From contig CAJURM010000011.1 of NCBI GenBank assembly GCA_910589025.1, positions 1-64,000 of the forward strand: a DNA stretch of 64,000 bases, in the 5' to 3' direction. The translations under genes were made by a program, and so were the position numbers. Below, piece by piece: positions 25,440 to 34,658 of the stretch (its first letter is position 1; every line of letters starts with the position of its first letter). The DNA is from an uncultured Odoribacter sp. (GTDB lineage: Bacteria; Bacteroidota; Bacteroidia; Bacteroidales; Marinifilaceae). The notes below the pieces were generated by a model that saw only the letters and a program-made list of their open reading frames with translations, did not search any database and had not been told where the DNA came from.

Positions 25440-26300
25440 TTATCCTAAATAGGTCTTCAATAATTTACTTCTTGAAGAATGCCGCAACCGCCGGATGGCT
25501 TTCTCTTTTATCTGACGGACACGCTCCCGGGTCAAACCGAATTTTTCGCCGATTTCCTCCAGTGTCATTTCCTGGGTATTGATTCCGAAAAACAACTTAA
25601 TGATATCCCGCTCTCTCTCCGTAAGGGTAGACAAAGCACGTTCCACTTCCGTGGAAAGGGATTCATTGATCAAGGTACGGTCGGCAATGGGCGAATCGTC
25701 ATTCACCAGGACATCGAGCAAACTGTTGTCTTCTCCTTCCACAAACGGAGCGTCCACAGAAATATGGCGTCCCGACACCCTCAGCGTATCGGCCACCTTT
25801 TCCGCCGGTAAATCCAGCGTATCCGCCAACTCTTCGGGGGAAGGACGACGTTCGTTCTCCTGCTCGAAACGGGAAAAGGCCTTGTTGATTTTATTCAGCG
25901 ACCCCACCTGGTTCAACGGCAGACGCACAATACGCGATTGTTCTGCCAACGCCTGCAAAATAGACTGACGGATCCACCACACGGCATAAGAGATGAACTT
26001 GAAACCGCGGGTCTCGTCAAATTTTTCCGCAGCTTTAATCAAGCCCAGATTTCCTTCATTAATCAAATCGGGAAGACTCAGTCCCTGATTCTGATATTGT
26101 TTAGCTACAGAAACCACAAAACGCAAATTCGCCCGAGTCAGTTTCTCCAACGCGCGCTGGTCCCCTTTTCTGATCCGCTGTGCCAACTCCACTTCCTCTT
26201 CGACCGTAATCAAATCTTCTTTACCGATCTCCTGCAAATACTTGTCCAGGGATGCACTCTCCCTGTTGGTAATTGATTTTGTAATTTTTAGCTGTCTCAT
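25440..26300 (-). CDS. rpoD: Primary RNA polymerase sigma factor RpoD/SigA
   Basis: 286 aa, the short form usual for Bacteroidota, lacking region 1.1. Region 1.2 is at the start (SLDKYLQEIGKEDLITVEEEVELA). Region 2 contains FVVSVAKQYQNQGLSLPDLINEGNLGLIKA and the -10 recognition/melting part FKFISYAVWWIRQSI. Region 3 follows, and region 4 has the helix-turn-helix TLEEIGEKFGLTRERVRQIK. It reads the TTTG/TAnnTTTG promoters seen throughout this window. The ATG at 26300 begins MRQLKITKSITNRES, the canonical start in this phylum. It is monocistronic. Confidence 0.97.
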   Translation of the reverse strand: MRQLKITKSITNRESASLDKYLQEIGKEDLITVEEEVELAQRIRKGDQRALEKLTRANLRFVVSVAKQYQNQGLSLPDLINEGNLGLIKAAEKFDETRGFKFISYAVWWIRQSILQALAEQSRIVRLPLNQVGSLNKINKAFSRFEQENERRPSPEELADTLDLPAEKVADTLRVSGRHISVDAPFVEGEDNSLLDVLVNDDSPIADRTLINESLSTEVERALSTLTERERDIIKLFFGINTQEMTLEEIGEKFGLTRERVRQIKEKAIRRLRHSSRSKLLKTYLG

Positions 26301-26395
26301 ACTTTATTTTTATACACCGCAAAGATTTTACAAAAATAGTATTTTTTCTTCACAATCCGATACATCCGGACTTATGATTTCAATATTAACATTTT

Positions 26396-27862
26396 TTAAT
26401 CTATTAATGAGAAGGCGAAATACTCTACCCGTCCCCTTGGACTGACGGCTGTGACGAAAACACCTTCATTTTCCAGGGACTGGATGACCCGTTTCAGATC
26501 GTCCTGATCATAGATAACGGTATCATTGATTTTCACCAGGATGTATCCCTTCTGCAATCCGGCCGATTTAAACTTACCGCTCCGGATGTCGGTAATTTTC
26601 ACGCCCTTGTTCAGCCGGTAACGGAGACGGTCCTGTTTACTCAACGGCGCCACTTTGACACCCAGCACCCCAAACTCCTCTTCTTTTTCCACCGAAGTAT
26701 CTCCATAGGAGTTCTGGAGGGTAACATCCACTATTTTTTCATCTCCGTCCCGCTTGATTTTCAACTGAATCTGCGACCCCGGATGAAATTTACCCAGTTG
26801 TTCGTAAAATTCCGGCGTGGTCTTCACTTCCAGTCCGTTGATGCCCTGGATGATGTCGCCCTCTTTCATCCCGGCCTTCTGTGCCGCCCCTCCGGACATG
26901 ATTTCCCCGACATAAATCCCGGAAGTTTCCCGGATTCCCAACTCTTCCGCCAATACGGGCGTCAATTCCCCCATCCGGATACCCAGCACACCTCGCTGCA
27001 CTTTTCCGTACTCTTTCAAATCATTCACCACTTTGCGGGCGATGTTGACAGGAACAGCGAAAGCATAACCGGAGTAAGCCCCGGTCGGCGACTGTATCAA
27101 GGTATTGATGCCCACCAGTTCGCCCTTCACATTCACCAACGCGCCCCCGCTGTTGCCGGGGTTGATGGCCGCATCGGTCTGCAAAAAGGACTCCAGACTC
27201 ATCTGTCCGCGATTCATTCCCAAATCCCGGGCTTTCGCACTGATGATGCCCGCCGTCACGGTAGAGGTGAGATTATAGGGATTACCAACCGCCAACACCC
27301 ATTCGCCCAAGGCCACATCATCGGAGTTGCCATATTCCACATAAGGCAACCCTTCCCCCTCTATCTTCAACAAAGCGATGTCGGTGTTCGGGTCCTGTCC
27401 GACCAAGCGGGCTTCATACTCTTTTTTGTCGTTTGTCACGACTACGATTTTATCGGCCTCTTTAATGACATGGTTATTGGTGATGATATAGCCGTCGTCC
27501 GAAATAATCACGCCCGACCCGTAACCGGTAGTCAGCGGCACTTCACGCCCTTGCATGTTTCCGCCGAAAAAATACCCCAGAAACGGATTGCCCGTATATT
27601 CCCGTCCCATTTGTATGGTTTTCACATGTACCACACCGGGCACTGCCTTTTTGGCAGCCATTCTCAAATCTATCCTTCCCCCTTCTTCCGGCACCACGGA
27701 TGATTCCTGGGTATAAGCCACCTGCTTAATACCGGGTCCCACCAGTTCATGACGCGACGGCGTCCGCACCTCCCTGCCGACAAATGCTTCTGTCGCCAGG
27801 AATGCTCCCAAACCGCCCGTAACGCCCAACAACAGACTGATAACAGATTTTCTTACGTTCAT
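26396..27862 (-). CDS. htrA: Periplasmic serine protease HtrA/DegP-type, two PDZ domains
   Basis: 488 aa from the ATG at 27862 (an in-frame ATG at 27886 is possible). An N-terminal hydrophobic anchor/signal (VISLLLGVTGGLGAFLATEAF) targets it to the periplasm. The trypsin-like domain contains the catalytic triad: His in ITNNHVIKEAD, Asp in DPNTDIALLKIEG, Ser in AINPGNSGGALVN. PDZ1 (about 300-385) and PDZ2 (about 405-485) follow. The role is degradation and refolding of damaged envelope proteins. Distance from rpoD is ~95 bases, with the same orientation but probably separate transcription. Confidence 0.95.
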   Translation of the reverse strand: MNVRKSVISLLLGVTGGLGAFLATEAFVGREVRTPSRHELVGPGIKQVAYTQESSVVPEEGGRIDLRMAAKKAVPGVVHVKTIQMGREYTGNPFLGYFFGGNMQGREVPLTTGYGSGVIISDDGYIITNNHVIKEADKIVVVTNDKKEYEARLVGQDPNTDIALLKIEGEGLPYVEYGNSDDVALGEWVLAVGNPYNLTSTVTAGIISAKARDLGMNRGQMSLESFLQTDAAINPGNSGGALVNVKGELVGINTLIQSPTGAYSGYAFAVPVNIARKVVNDLKEYGKVQRGVLGIRMGELTPVLAEELGIRETSGIYVGEIMSGGAAQKAGMKEGDIIQGINGLEVKTTPEFYEQLGKFHPGSQIQLKIKRDGDEKIVDVTLQNSYGDTSVEKEEEFGVLGVKVAPLSKQDRLRYRLNKGVKITDIRSGKFKSAGLQKGYILVKINDTVIYDQDDLKRVIQSLENEGVFVTAVSPRGRVEYFAFSLID

Positions 27863-28169
27863 GTCTCTCTTTTTTAATTCGTTCATTCCTAATTATGCTC
27901 AGGTTTACAAGGCAATAGCGGGAATCTCTTCCCCGGCCTGTTGCCGTAACCCGGATGCCTCCGGACATTCCCCCGCTCCTTCGAACAGGGTTCCATTGCA
28001 TCTTGTTTGCAAAACGAATTTAGCAATTTCTTTGCCAATCAATTATTAAGAAAATCTTAATTAGCAAAGCTTAACGTTACCACCGACTTATTAAATATTC
28101 AGGAGACTGCGGGAAGCACACCTTTTCCCGCCCAAGAAGTCCGGCACTCCCCGCCACGCGGGGATGCGG

Positions 28170-28586
28170 TTATTTTTCCACAGGTTTTCCCTTAAAAAGC
28201 GCAAGGACTTTGCCCTTTTGCAACAAAGACAATTGCCTGTCCCTGATGCGGAAAGCATCCGTATTTTCAAGAATCCGGAAGAAACCGGTTTCTGTTTCCT
28301 GGTCCGGACAGGTCATGCGGGTAGCTCCCATGTGGGAGAATTTCAATTTATTTCCGTCCGCCTCGTATCCACCGAAAAAACGGTTGCATCCGGCCATCCC
28401 CGTTACCCGCTTCTCGCCGTCATTGAATTGCATGATAATCTCATTGCCAGCCACTTTCATTTCCACTTTCTGTCCGTCCACCGACTCCAGGATCCATTTC
28501 ATCCCCGCCAGTCCCGGGTCTCTCTTTGAAGAGCGACAGGCAACCAGCACGAATAGTGCCATACAAATCAATCCTATTATTTTCAT
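28170..28586 (-). CDS. META domain lipoprotein (HslJ-like)
   Basis: 138 aa from the ATG at 28586. Residues 1-17 form a lipoprotein signal with a lipobox ending LVAC (Cys17). The META/HslJ domain fills the rest: GMKWILESVDGQ, then MQFNDGEKRVTGMAGCNRFFGGYEADGNKLKF and ATRMTCPD, a pattern in which two cysteines may form a disulphide. Related HslJ of E. coli is linked to heat shock and novobiocin resistance. The in-frame extension up to 28670 is not used because the lipoprotein signal begins at 28586. It lies downstream of the DUF5103 gene on the same strand. Confidence 0.87.
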   Translation of the reverse strand: MKIIGLICMALFVLVACRSSKRDPGLAGMKWILESVDGQKVEMKVAGNEIIMQFNDGEKRVTGMAGCNRFFGGYEADGNKLKFSHMGATRMTCPDQETETGFFRILENTDAFRIRDRQLSLLQKGKVLALFKGKPVEK

Positions 28587-28687
28587 TACAAAAACATTTT
28601 CTTTTTTACTTTTTCTGCCATTACCTAACAAAATATATGCCAAAATGACCGTCTCTGTTACAAATAACAAGGGAAACGACAGGCCAC

Positions 28688-29914
28688 TCAGAAATTATTT
28701 CCGATGGTCTGGTAGCCCACAAAGCGATAAGCCCCCAGATTGTAGTCATAAACGTAACACCGGATGTTATACTCGTTTCGGGTCTGATAGAAATTCCCCT
28801 GCAACGTCACCAGGTCCGGCGCCTCTTTGCCCTGAGGCACCACGGCATACATATAGTCGTAGTACCCCTGTTTCAATTCCGATTCTCCGACATAAGCCTT
28901 GTTTTTGGCATCATAAGTCATTTTCTGCGCCGGCAGCAGTTGCCACCCGGAAAATTTCCCGTAAACATACACATCGGCTCCCGGAATCTCCTGCGGATAA
29001 TAAATGGCAAAATGAGCAACGATGTAATCCGCTTCCAACTCCGGATTATTGACATTTTCCGCCTGAATGACAAAATTTCCCCCTTTGTCGGGCAGCGGCG
29101 TATAAGCCGTATAAACAGCCCCCGGCTGCAAGATGAAATTATACAAGCCGTCCGGTCCCTTGACCACATCTTTCACATACTGCGTATAATACACCAGACT
29201 GGCACAGTCAAAGTTGCGGAAAGGCGCCAGGCCGTTAAAAACATTGTTCATCCCGTCGCCATATACCAACTGATTCTGGCGCACAAAAGCCGGCGTAAAA
29301 TTCCTGCGGCTGTTGGGGTCCTGATTCTGGGTCACATAAACCTTCACATCCTTTATCGGATTGTAAACGGGCAAATTGTCATACGACACCGTGAAATCCA
29401 GTTGCTGGGACGTAGTCAGATACCGGGGCAGTGTAGAAGTTTTCACAGAAGCCTGTATCAGCACCCTGTTCTCCACGACGGCAAACCGCTGTGAAATCAC
29501 AATACTGTCGGGATTATCGTCATTGTAAACCTGAAGGAGATAATTGCCCGACAATTTCACACCGGCGTCTTCGTTGGGAAACTTCAAGGTGAAATGCGTA
29601 TAGGACACCTGTGTATTGAACGAGTTATTGTAATCGTTCAGCGGATTGCTGTAAAAACCGTTCAAATAGGAAAACGAACTCAGATGGGAAGGGTTCCAGT
29701 CGGGATCACAGTGAACAACCTGATAGGAATAAGAGTTGACCTCCGGACTCAAATCATCGAATGCGAAGAAAAGCTGCTGCCCGCTTCCCAGTGTTATCAC
29801 AGGTTCGGCAAAAGGATTCCCGACCGGATAACACTGGACGGTCTTGATGTAATCCGGCTGCGCCCATCCGTGGAGGGCGGCACACAAACAACTCAAAACA
29901 AAAAAAATTCTCAT
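28688..29914 (-). CDS. DUF5103 domain-containing secreted protein
   Basis: 408 aa. Residues 1-18 form a signal peptide (ending HGWAQ). The N-terminal half (PDYIKTVQCYPVGNPFAEPVI, FDDLSPEVNSYSYQVVHCDPDWNPSHLS) is the DUF5103 signature, a Bacteroidota beta-sandwich family. The C-terminal half has beta-strand-rich sequence with KFSGWQL, reminiscent of a carbohydrate-binding CBM48-like Ig fold. Location should be the periplasm or cell surface. The function is unknown. Confidence 0.85.
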   Translation of the reverse strand: MRIFFVLSCLCAALHGWAQPDYIKTVQCYPVGNPFAEPVITLGSGQQLFFAFDDLSPEVNSYSYQVVHCDPDWNPSHLSSFSYLNGFYSNPLNDYNNSFNTQVSYTHFTLKFPNEDAGVKLSGNYLLQVYNDDNPDSIVISQRFAVVENRVLIQASVKTSTLPRYLTTSQQLDFTVSYDNLPVYNPIKDVKVYVTQNQDPNSRRNFTPAFVRQNQLVYGDGMNNVFNGLAPFRNFDCASLVYYTQYVKDVVKGPDGLYNFILQPGAVYTAYTPLPDKGGNFVIQAENVNNPELEADYIVAHFAIYYPQEIPGADVYVYGKFSGWQLLPAQKMTYDAKNKAYVGESELKQGYYDYMYAVVPQGKEAPDLVTLQGNFYQTRNEYNIRCYVYDYNLGAYRFVGYQTIGNNF

Positions 29915-29963
29915 TCCCTTTAAATTAAAATCCGATTAACGACAAAATTACGTAATTGGTTTA

Positions 29964-29971
29964 TATATTTG
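29964..29971 (+). promoter_or_regulatory. -7 promoter element of the nqr operon
   Basis: TATATTTG, 67 bases before the nqrA start codon. No clear TTTG lies at the -33 distance. Confidence 0.5.
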
Positions 29972-30037
29972 TAGCTTATTTGGAAAAATTAAAAAAACGC
30001 ATTCTATCATTCAAACTAATTTAATATAAATTATAAC

Positions 30038-31393
30038 ATGTCCAAGGTAATCAAATTGAACAAGGGCCTTGATATCAAGCTGAACGGAGAAGCCGAAAAA
30101 ACGGTGAAAACCGGCGTAAAGTGCATGCATTATGCCGTGAAGCCGACCGATTTTTTCACGCTGACCCCCCGATTGGCAGTAAAGGCCGGCGACATAGTCA
30201 AAGCGGGCGATGTTTTATTCTCCGATAAAGCCAACCCGGAAATCAAATTTACGTCTCCCGTCAGCGGCACAGTGGAAGCCATCAACAGAGGAGAACGCCG
30301 CAAGTTACTTGAAGTGGTCGTAAAAGCAGACGAAGAAATCACGTACGTGGACTTCGGCAAAGCAGACGTAAACCAGTTAAACCGCGAAGAAATCGTAGCC
30401 CATTTGCTCAACAGCGGAGTATGGCCGGTGATTGTACAGCGTCCTTACGGTATCCTGGCCGATCCGGGCATCCAGCCCCAGGCCGTTTTTGTTTCCGCAT
30501 TCGACTCTTCTCCCTTAGCTCCCGATTATGAATTTGTGCTGAAAGAAGAAGAAAAAAACCTGCAAACGGGTTTCGACTGCCTGAAAAAGCTCTGCAATGC
30601 CAACGTGCATTTGGGAGTAAAAGCCGGCACGGGAGAAAACTCCGTTTTCAGCCGCCTGAAAAATGTGGACATCACCTATTTCGCCGGTCCCCATCCGGCA
30701 GGAAATACCGGCATCCAGATCAACCACGTCCGTCCCATCAACAAGGGCGAACATATATGGACGGTCAACATCCAGGATGTCGCCATCATCGGACGCTTAT
30801 TCAACGAAGGACATTACGACGCCCGCAAAACCATTGCCCTGACAGGTTCGGAGGTAACGGCTCCGGCTTACTATGCAACCATCCACGGAGCACAGATCTC
30901 CTGCCTGGTAGAAGATAAGCTAAAGAACCGCACCCACCAGCGCATCATCTCCGGCAACGTACTGACGGGAACCCGGGTAAGCGAATCAGATTTCTTAGGC
31001 TATTCCGCCAACCAGATTACAGTGATTCCCGAAGGCGACGAATATGAATTTCTGGGCTGGGCCACTCCCGGTTTCAACAAATTCTCCGCCAGCAAACTGT
31101 TCCCCTCTTTCCTTTGTCCGAACAAACACTATACGCTGAATGCCAACCTTCACGGCGAACGGCGTGCCTTTGTCGTAAGCGGACAATACGAAAAAGTGCT
31201 GCCGATGGACATCTTCCCGGTATACCTGCTCAAAGCCGTACTGGCCGAAGACATCGACAAGATGGAGCAGCTCGGTATTTATGAAGTACTGCCGGAAGAC
31301 CTGGCACTGTGCGAATTCGTTTGTACCTCGAAAACCCCGGTACAGAAAATCCTGCGGGGCGGTCTGGAGTTAATGATGAAAGAAACCAATTAA
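30038..31393 (+). CDS. nqrA: Na+-translocating NADH:quinone reductase subunit A
   Basis: 451 aa, the family's usual length. The N-terminus (IKLNKGLDIKLNGEAE) and the block SPVSGTVEAINRGERRKLLEVVV are typical of NqrA, the peripheral cytoplasmic subunit that contributes to the quinone site. It is first in a complete six-gene operon nqrABCDEF. The complex oxidises NADH, reduces menaquinone and pumps Na+ outward, the main respiratory entry point in many Bacteroidales. Confidence 0.96.
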   Translation: MSKVIKLNKGLDIKLNGEAEKTVKTGVKCMHYAVKPTDFFTLTPRLAVKAGDIVKAGDVLFSDKANPEIKFTSPVSGTVEAINRGERRKLLEVVVKADEEITYVDFGKADVNQLNREEIVAHLLNSGVWPVIVQRPYGILADPGIQPQAVFVSAFDSSPLAPDYEFVLKEEEKNLQTGFDCLKKLCNANVHLGVKAGTGENSVFSRLKNVDITYFAGPHPAGNTGIQINHVRPINKGEHIWTVNIQDVAIIGRLFNEGHYDARKTIALTGSEVTAPAYYATIHGAQISCLVEDKLKNRTHQRIISGNVLTGTRVSESDFLGYSANQITVIPEGDEYEFLGWATPGFNKFSASKLFPSFLCPNKHYTLNANLHGERRAFVVSGQYEKVLPMDIFPVYLLKAVLAEDIDKMEQLGIYEVLPEDLALCEFVCTSKTPVQKILRGGLELMMKETN

Positions 31394-31455
31394 TTGACAA
31401 TTGTCGTCCGGAACCGAACAGCCGGACACAATCATAAATCAAACAATAGAATAAA

Positions 31456-32607
31456 ATGAACTTTTTAAGGAATTTCTTAGATAAGCAAAAACCCAAATTT
31501 GAAAAGGGAGGCAAGCTCGAAAAGCTGCACTCCGTTTTCACCGGTTTTGAGTCTTTTCTTTTCGTGCCGAACCGCACGACCTGTTCCGGCTCCCACATCC
31601 GTGACGCCGTGGATCTGAAAAGAACGATGATTGTGGTGGTCATGGCGCTGATACCGGCCTTGCTTTTCGGTATTTACAACGTCGGCTTCCAGCACTTCAA
31701 AGCGATGGGTCTCCTGGCCGACACCGGTTTTTGCCAACTGTTTTTCTACGGTCTGTGGAAAGTGCTGCCGATGATTGTCGTATCCTATGTCGTAGGATTG
31801 GGCATCGAATTTGCCGTGGCCCAGATCCGCGGACATGAAATCAACGAAGGTTTTCTGGTATCCGGCCTGCTGATCCCGATGATTATGCCGGTGGAAGCCC
31901 CCCTGTGGATGATTGCCGTTTCCACCGCTTTTGCCGTGATTATCGGAAAAGAAATTTTCGGAGGTACGGGTATGAACATCTGGAATCCGGCATTATTGGC
32001 CCGGGCATTCTTTTTCTTCTCCTATCCGGCCAAAATTTCCGGCGATGCTGTCTGGATTGCAGACAAAGCGGACGGATTTTCCGGCGCCACTCCGCTGGCC
32101 GAGGCCGCTTTAGGCAACCCGCTGCCCGATTTCGCCACCATGTTCTGGGGCTTCATCCCCGGCTCTGTGGGTGAAACCTCCACTTTCTGCATCCTCCTCG
32201 GAGCTGTTATCCTGCTGCTGACAAACGTGGCAAGCTGGAGAATCATGCTGTCGGTTTTTGCCGGAGGGTTGCTGATGGGCTGGTTGCTGAACGTCACACT
32301 GCCCGAAACCAATGTATACGCCCACATTCCCGCCTGGGAACACCTGATCATGGGCGGTTTTGCCTTCGGTGCCGTATTCATGGCTACCGACCCGGTCACC
32401 TCTGCCCAGACCAACAAAGGGAAATGGATATACGGTTTCTTACTCGGTGTGATGGCCATTATCATCCGCGTCCTGAATCCCGGTTATCCGGAAGGCATGA
32501 TGCTCGCCATCCTGTTGATGAACACCTTTGCTCCGCTGATTGACTGGTTTGTGGTACAGGGAAACATCAAACGCAGATTAAAAAGAGCCAAACTCATTGC
32601 AGAGTGA
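31456..32607 (+). CDS. nqrB: Na+-NQR subunit B
   Basis: 383 aa, about ten hydrophobic segments. It carries the covalent FMN motif SGATPL, with Thr212 (GFSGATPLAEA) as the expected attachment residue, installed by an ApbE flavin transferase not in this window. It forms the main Na+ channel with the other membrane subunits. It starts 62 bases after nqrA. Confidence 0.96.
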   Translation: MNFLRNFLDKQKPKFEKGGKLEKLHSVFTGFESFLFVPNRTTCSGSHIRDAVDLKRTMIVVVMALIPALLFGIYNVGFQHFKAMGLLADTGFCQLFFYGLWKVLPMIVVSYVVGLGIEFAVAQIRGHEINEGFLVSGLLIPMIMPVEAPLWMIAVSTAFAVIIGKEIFGGTGMNIWNPALLARAFFFFSYPAKISGDAVWIADKADGFSGATPLAEAALGNPLPDFATMFWGFIPGSVGETSTFCILLGAVILLLTNVASWRIMLSVFAGGLLMGWLLNVTLPETNVYAHIPAWEHLIMGGFAFGAVFMATDPVTSAQTNKGKWIYGFLLGVMAIIIRVLNPGYPEGMMLAILLMNTFAPLIDWFVVQGNIKRRLKRAKLIAE

Positions 32608-32647
32608 AAATTGTAAACCGGGATTTACAATCTAAAATTCAAAAATC

Positions 32648-33334
32648 ATGAATAGACAAGGAAACACTTATACGTTTGTGTATGCGATTGTACTGGTGGT
32701 CGTAGTGGCCGCGCTGCTGTCCATTATCGCCCTCAGCCTGCAATCCGCACAAAACGAAAACATAAAAAACGAAAAACGCCAGAATATCCTGCGTTCCGTC
32801 AATATTCTGTCAACGGCATCCGAATCGGAAAAGCTGTTTAACCAATACATCACCGAGCAGTTTATCGTCAATTCCAAAGGCGAACGGCTGGAAGGCAACG
32901 CCTTCAACGTCGATGTGGCCAAAGAAACCAAGAAAGCATGCGACCAGCGGCAGTTGCCCGTATTCGTTGCCCGGACGGAAAAAGGGATGAAATACATCCT
33001 GCCCTTATACGGGGCGGGACTTTGGGGGCCGATATGGGGCTATGTCTCTCTTGACGAAGACAAAAACACCATCTACGGAACTGTTTTTGACCACCAGGGC
33101 GAAACTCCGGGACTGGGAGCCGAAATCACAACCCCTCATTTCCAGACCCAATTCCAGGGGAAACTGATTTTCGATAACGACCGGTTAGTCTCCATTCTCG
33201 TGAAAAAAGGCGGCAATGCCACCGGAACGCACGAAGTGGATGCCATTTCGGGCGGCACCATTACCTCCCGCGGTGTGGAGACAATGATCAAAAGTTATTT
33301 AACCTGTTACGAATCTTTCTTAAAACAAAAATAG
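32648..33334 (+). CDS. nqrC: Na+-NQR subunit C
   Basis: 228 aa. One N-terminal membrane anchor (FVYAIVLVVVVAALLSIIAL) precedes a periplasmic FMN-binding domain. The FMN attachment motif reads SGGTIT (residues ~201-206) with Thr206 as the predicted ester-linked residue. The motif is slightly different from the SGATxT form seen in Vibrio NqrC. The gene overlaps functionally with nqrD, whose ATG follows its stop codon by two bases. Confidence 0.96.
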   Translation: MNRQGNTYTFVYAIVLVVVVAALLSIIALSLQSAQNENIKNEKRQNILRSVNILSTASESEKLFNQYITEQFIVNSKGERLEGNAFNVDVAKETKKACDQRQLPVFVARTEKGMKYILPLYGAGLWGPIWGYVSLDEDKNTIYGTVFDHQGETPGLGAEITTPHFQTQFQGKLIFDNDRLVSILVKKGGNATGTHEVDAISGGTITSRGVETMIKSYLTCYESFLKQK

Positions 33335-33336
33335 TA

Positions 33337-33978
33337 ATGAGCGAAAAAGAATCATTATTTTCAGCAAAGAACCGGCAGTTACTCCTGGGACCTTTGAGCA
33401 AGAACAACCCGGTAATCGTCCAGATTCTGGGTATCTGCTCCGCTCTGGCAGTAACGGCAAAATTAGAACCGGCCATCGTTATGGGAATTGCAGTAACGGC
33501 AGTCACCGCTTTTTCCAATGTCATACTCTCCCTGTTACGCAATACGATTCCGAACCGTATCCGTATCATCGTCCAGTTGGTCGTTGTGGCGGCACTGGTA
33601 ATCATCGTAGACCAGCTTCTGAAAGCCTACGCTTACGAAATCAGCAAACAGCTGTCTGTCTTTGTGGGTCTGATTATCACGAACTGTATTATCATGGGAC
33701 GCATTGAAGCCTTTGCCCTGGGCAACCGCCCCTGGCCCGCCCTGTTGGACGGTATCGGAAGCGGACTGGGCTACGGCCTGATACTTGTTATCGTGGCTTT
33801 CTTCCGCGAACTGTTGGGCTCCGGAACCCTGTTCGGCATACAGGTTATCCCGCAGATATGCTATGACTGGGGCTACCGCAACAACGGACTGATGATCCTG
33901 GCACCGATGGCCCTGATACTTGTCGGTATCGTTATCTGGGTACACCGTTCCAGAAACAAGGACTTAATTGAAAAATAA
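33337..33978 (+). CDS. nqrD: Na+-NQR subunit D
   Basis: 213 aa, six predicted membrane segments. NqrD and NqrE are homologous and sit antiparallel, jointly binding a 2Fe-2S centre through conserved cysteines (here in ITNCIIMGRIEAFALGN). Starts two bases after the nqrC stop. Confidence 0.96.
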   Translation: MSEKESLFSAKNRQLLLGPLSKNNPVIVQILGICSALAVTAKLEPAIVMGIAVTAVTAFSNVILSLLRNTIPNRIRIIVQLVVVAALVIIVDQLLKAYAYEISKQLSVFVGLIITNCIIMGRIEAFALGNRPWPALLDGIGSGLGYGLILVIVAFFRELLGSGTLFGIQVIPQICYDWGYRNNGLMILAPMALILVGIVIWVHRSRNKDLIEK

Positions 33979-33995
33979 AGAAAAGAGAAGAAGAT

Positions 33996-34616
33996 ATGGA
34001 AAATTTATTAAACATATTTGTCCGTTCTATATTCATCGACAACATGATTTTCGCATACTTCCTGGGTATGTGTTCCTATCTTGCCGTGTCGAAGACCGTT
34101 AAAACCTCCTTCGGTCTGGGTATAGCCGTGATTTTCGTACTGTTCATTACAGTGCCCGTAAACTACCTGCTCGACAATTATGTGCTAAAAGCCGGAGCCT
34201 TAACCTGGCTGCTTGGCGAGGAAGCCGCCGGCATCGACCTCAGCTTCCTGAGTCTCATCATGTTTATTGCCATCATTGCCGCCATGGTGCAGCTGGTGGA
34301 AATGATTGTCGAAAAATTCGCGCCGGCCTTATACAACCAGTTGGGTATATTCCTTCCCTTGATTGCCGTTAACTGTGCCATCATGGGAGCCTCATTGTTC
34401 ATGCAGCAAAGGGATTATGCCAACGTAGCGGAAGTAACCGCTTTCGGCTTGGGTTCCGGCATCGGATGGATGCTGGCCATTGTCGGCATTGCCGCCATTC
34501 GGGAGAAGTTGAAATATTCCAACATTCCGGCTCCGCTGAGAGGCATCGGTATCACGTTCATCGTAACGGGACTGATGGCTATCTCTTTTATGAGCTTTTT
34601 GGGGATCAATCTCTAA
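33996..34616 (+). CDS. nqrE: Na+-NQR subunit E
   Basis: 206 aa, six predicted membrane segments. It is the paralogue of NqrD. Cysteines lie in YFLGMCSYLAVSK and VNCAIMGASLF, the latter equivalent to the iron-sulphur ligand region of NqrD. Starts 17 bases after nqrD. Confidence 0.96.
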   Translation: MENLLNIFVRSIFIDNMIFAYFLGMCSYLAVSKTVKTSFGLGIAVIFVLFITVPVNYLLDNYVLKAGALTWLLGEEAAGIDLSFLSLIMFIAIIAAMVQLVEMIVEKFAPALYNQLGIFLPLIAVNCAIMGASLFMQQRDYANVAEVTAFGLGSGIGWMLAIVGIAAIREKLKYSNIPAPLRGIGITFIVTGLMAISFMSFLGINL

Positions 34617-34658
34617 ATGCAGATTCACTCGGTCTAAAACTTAAAAACTAATAATAAC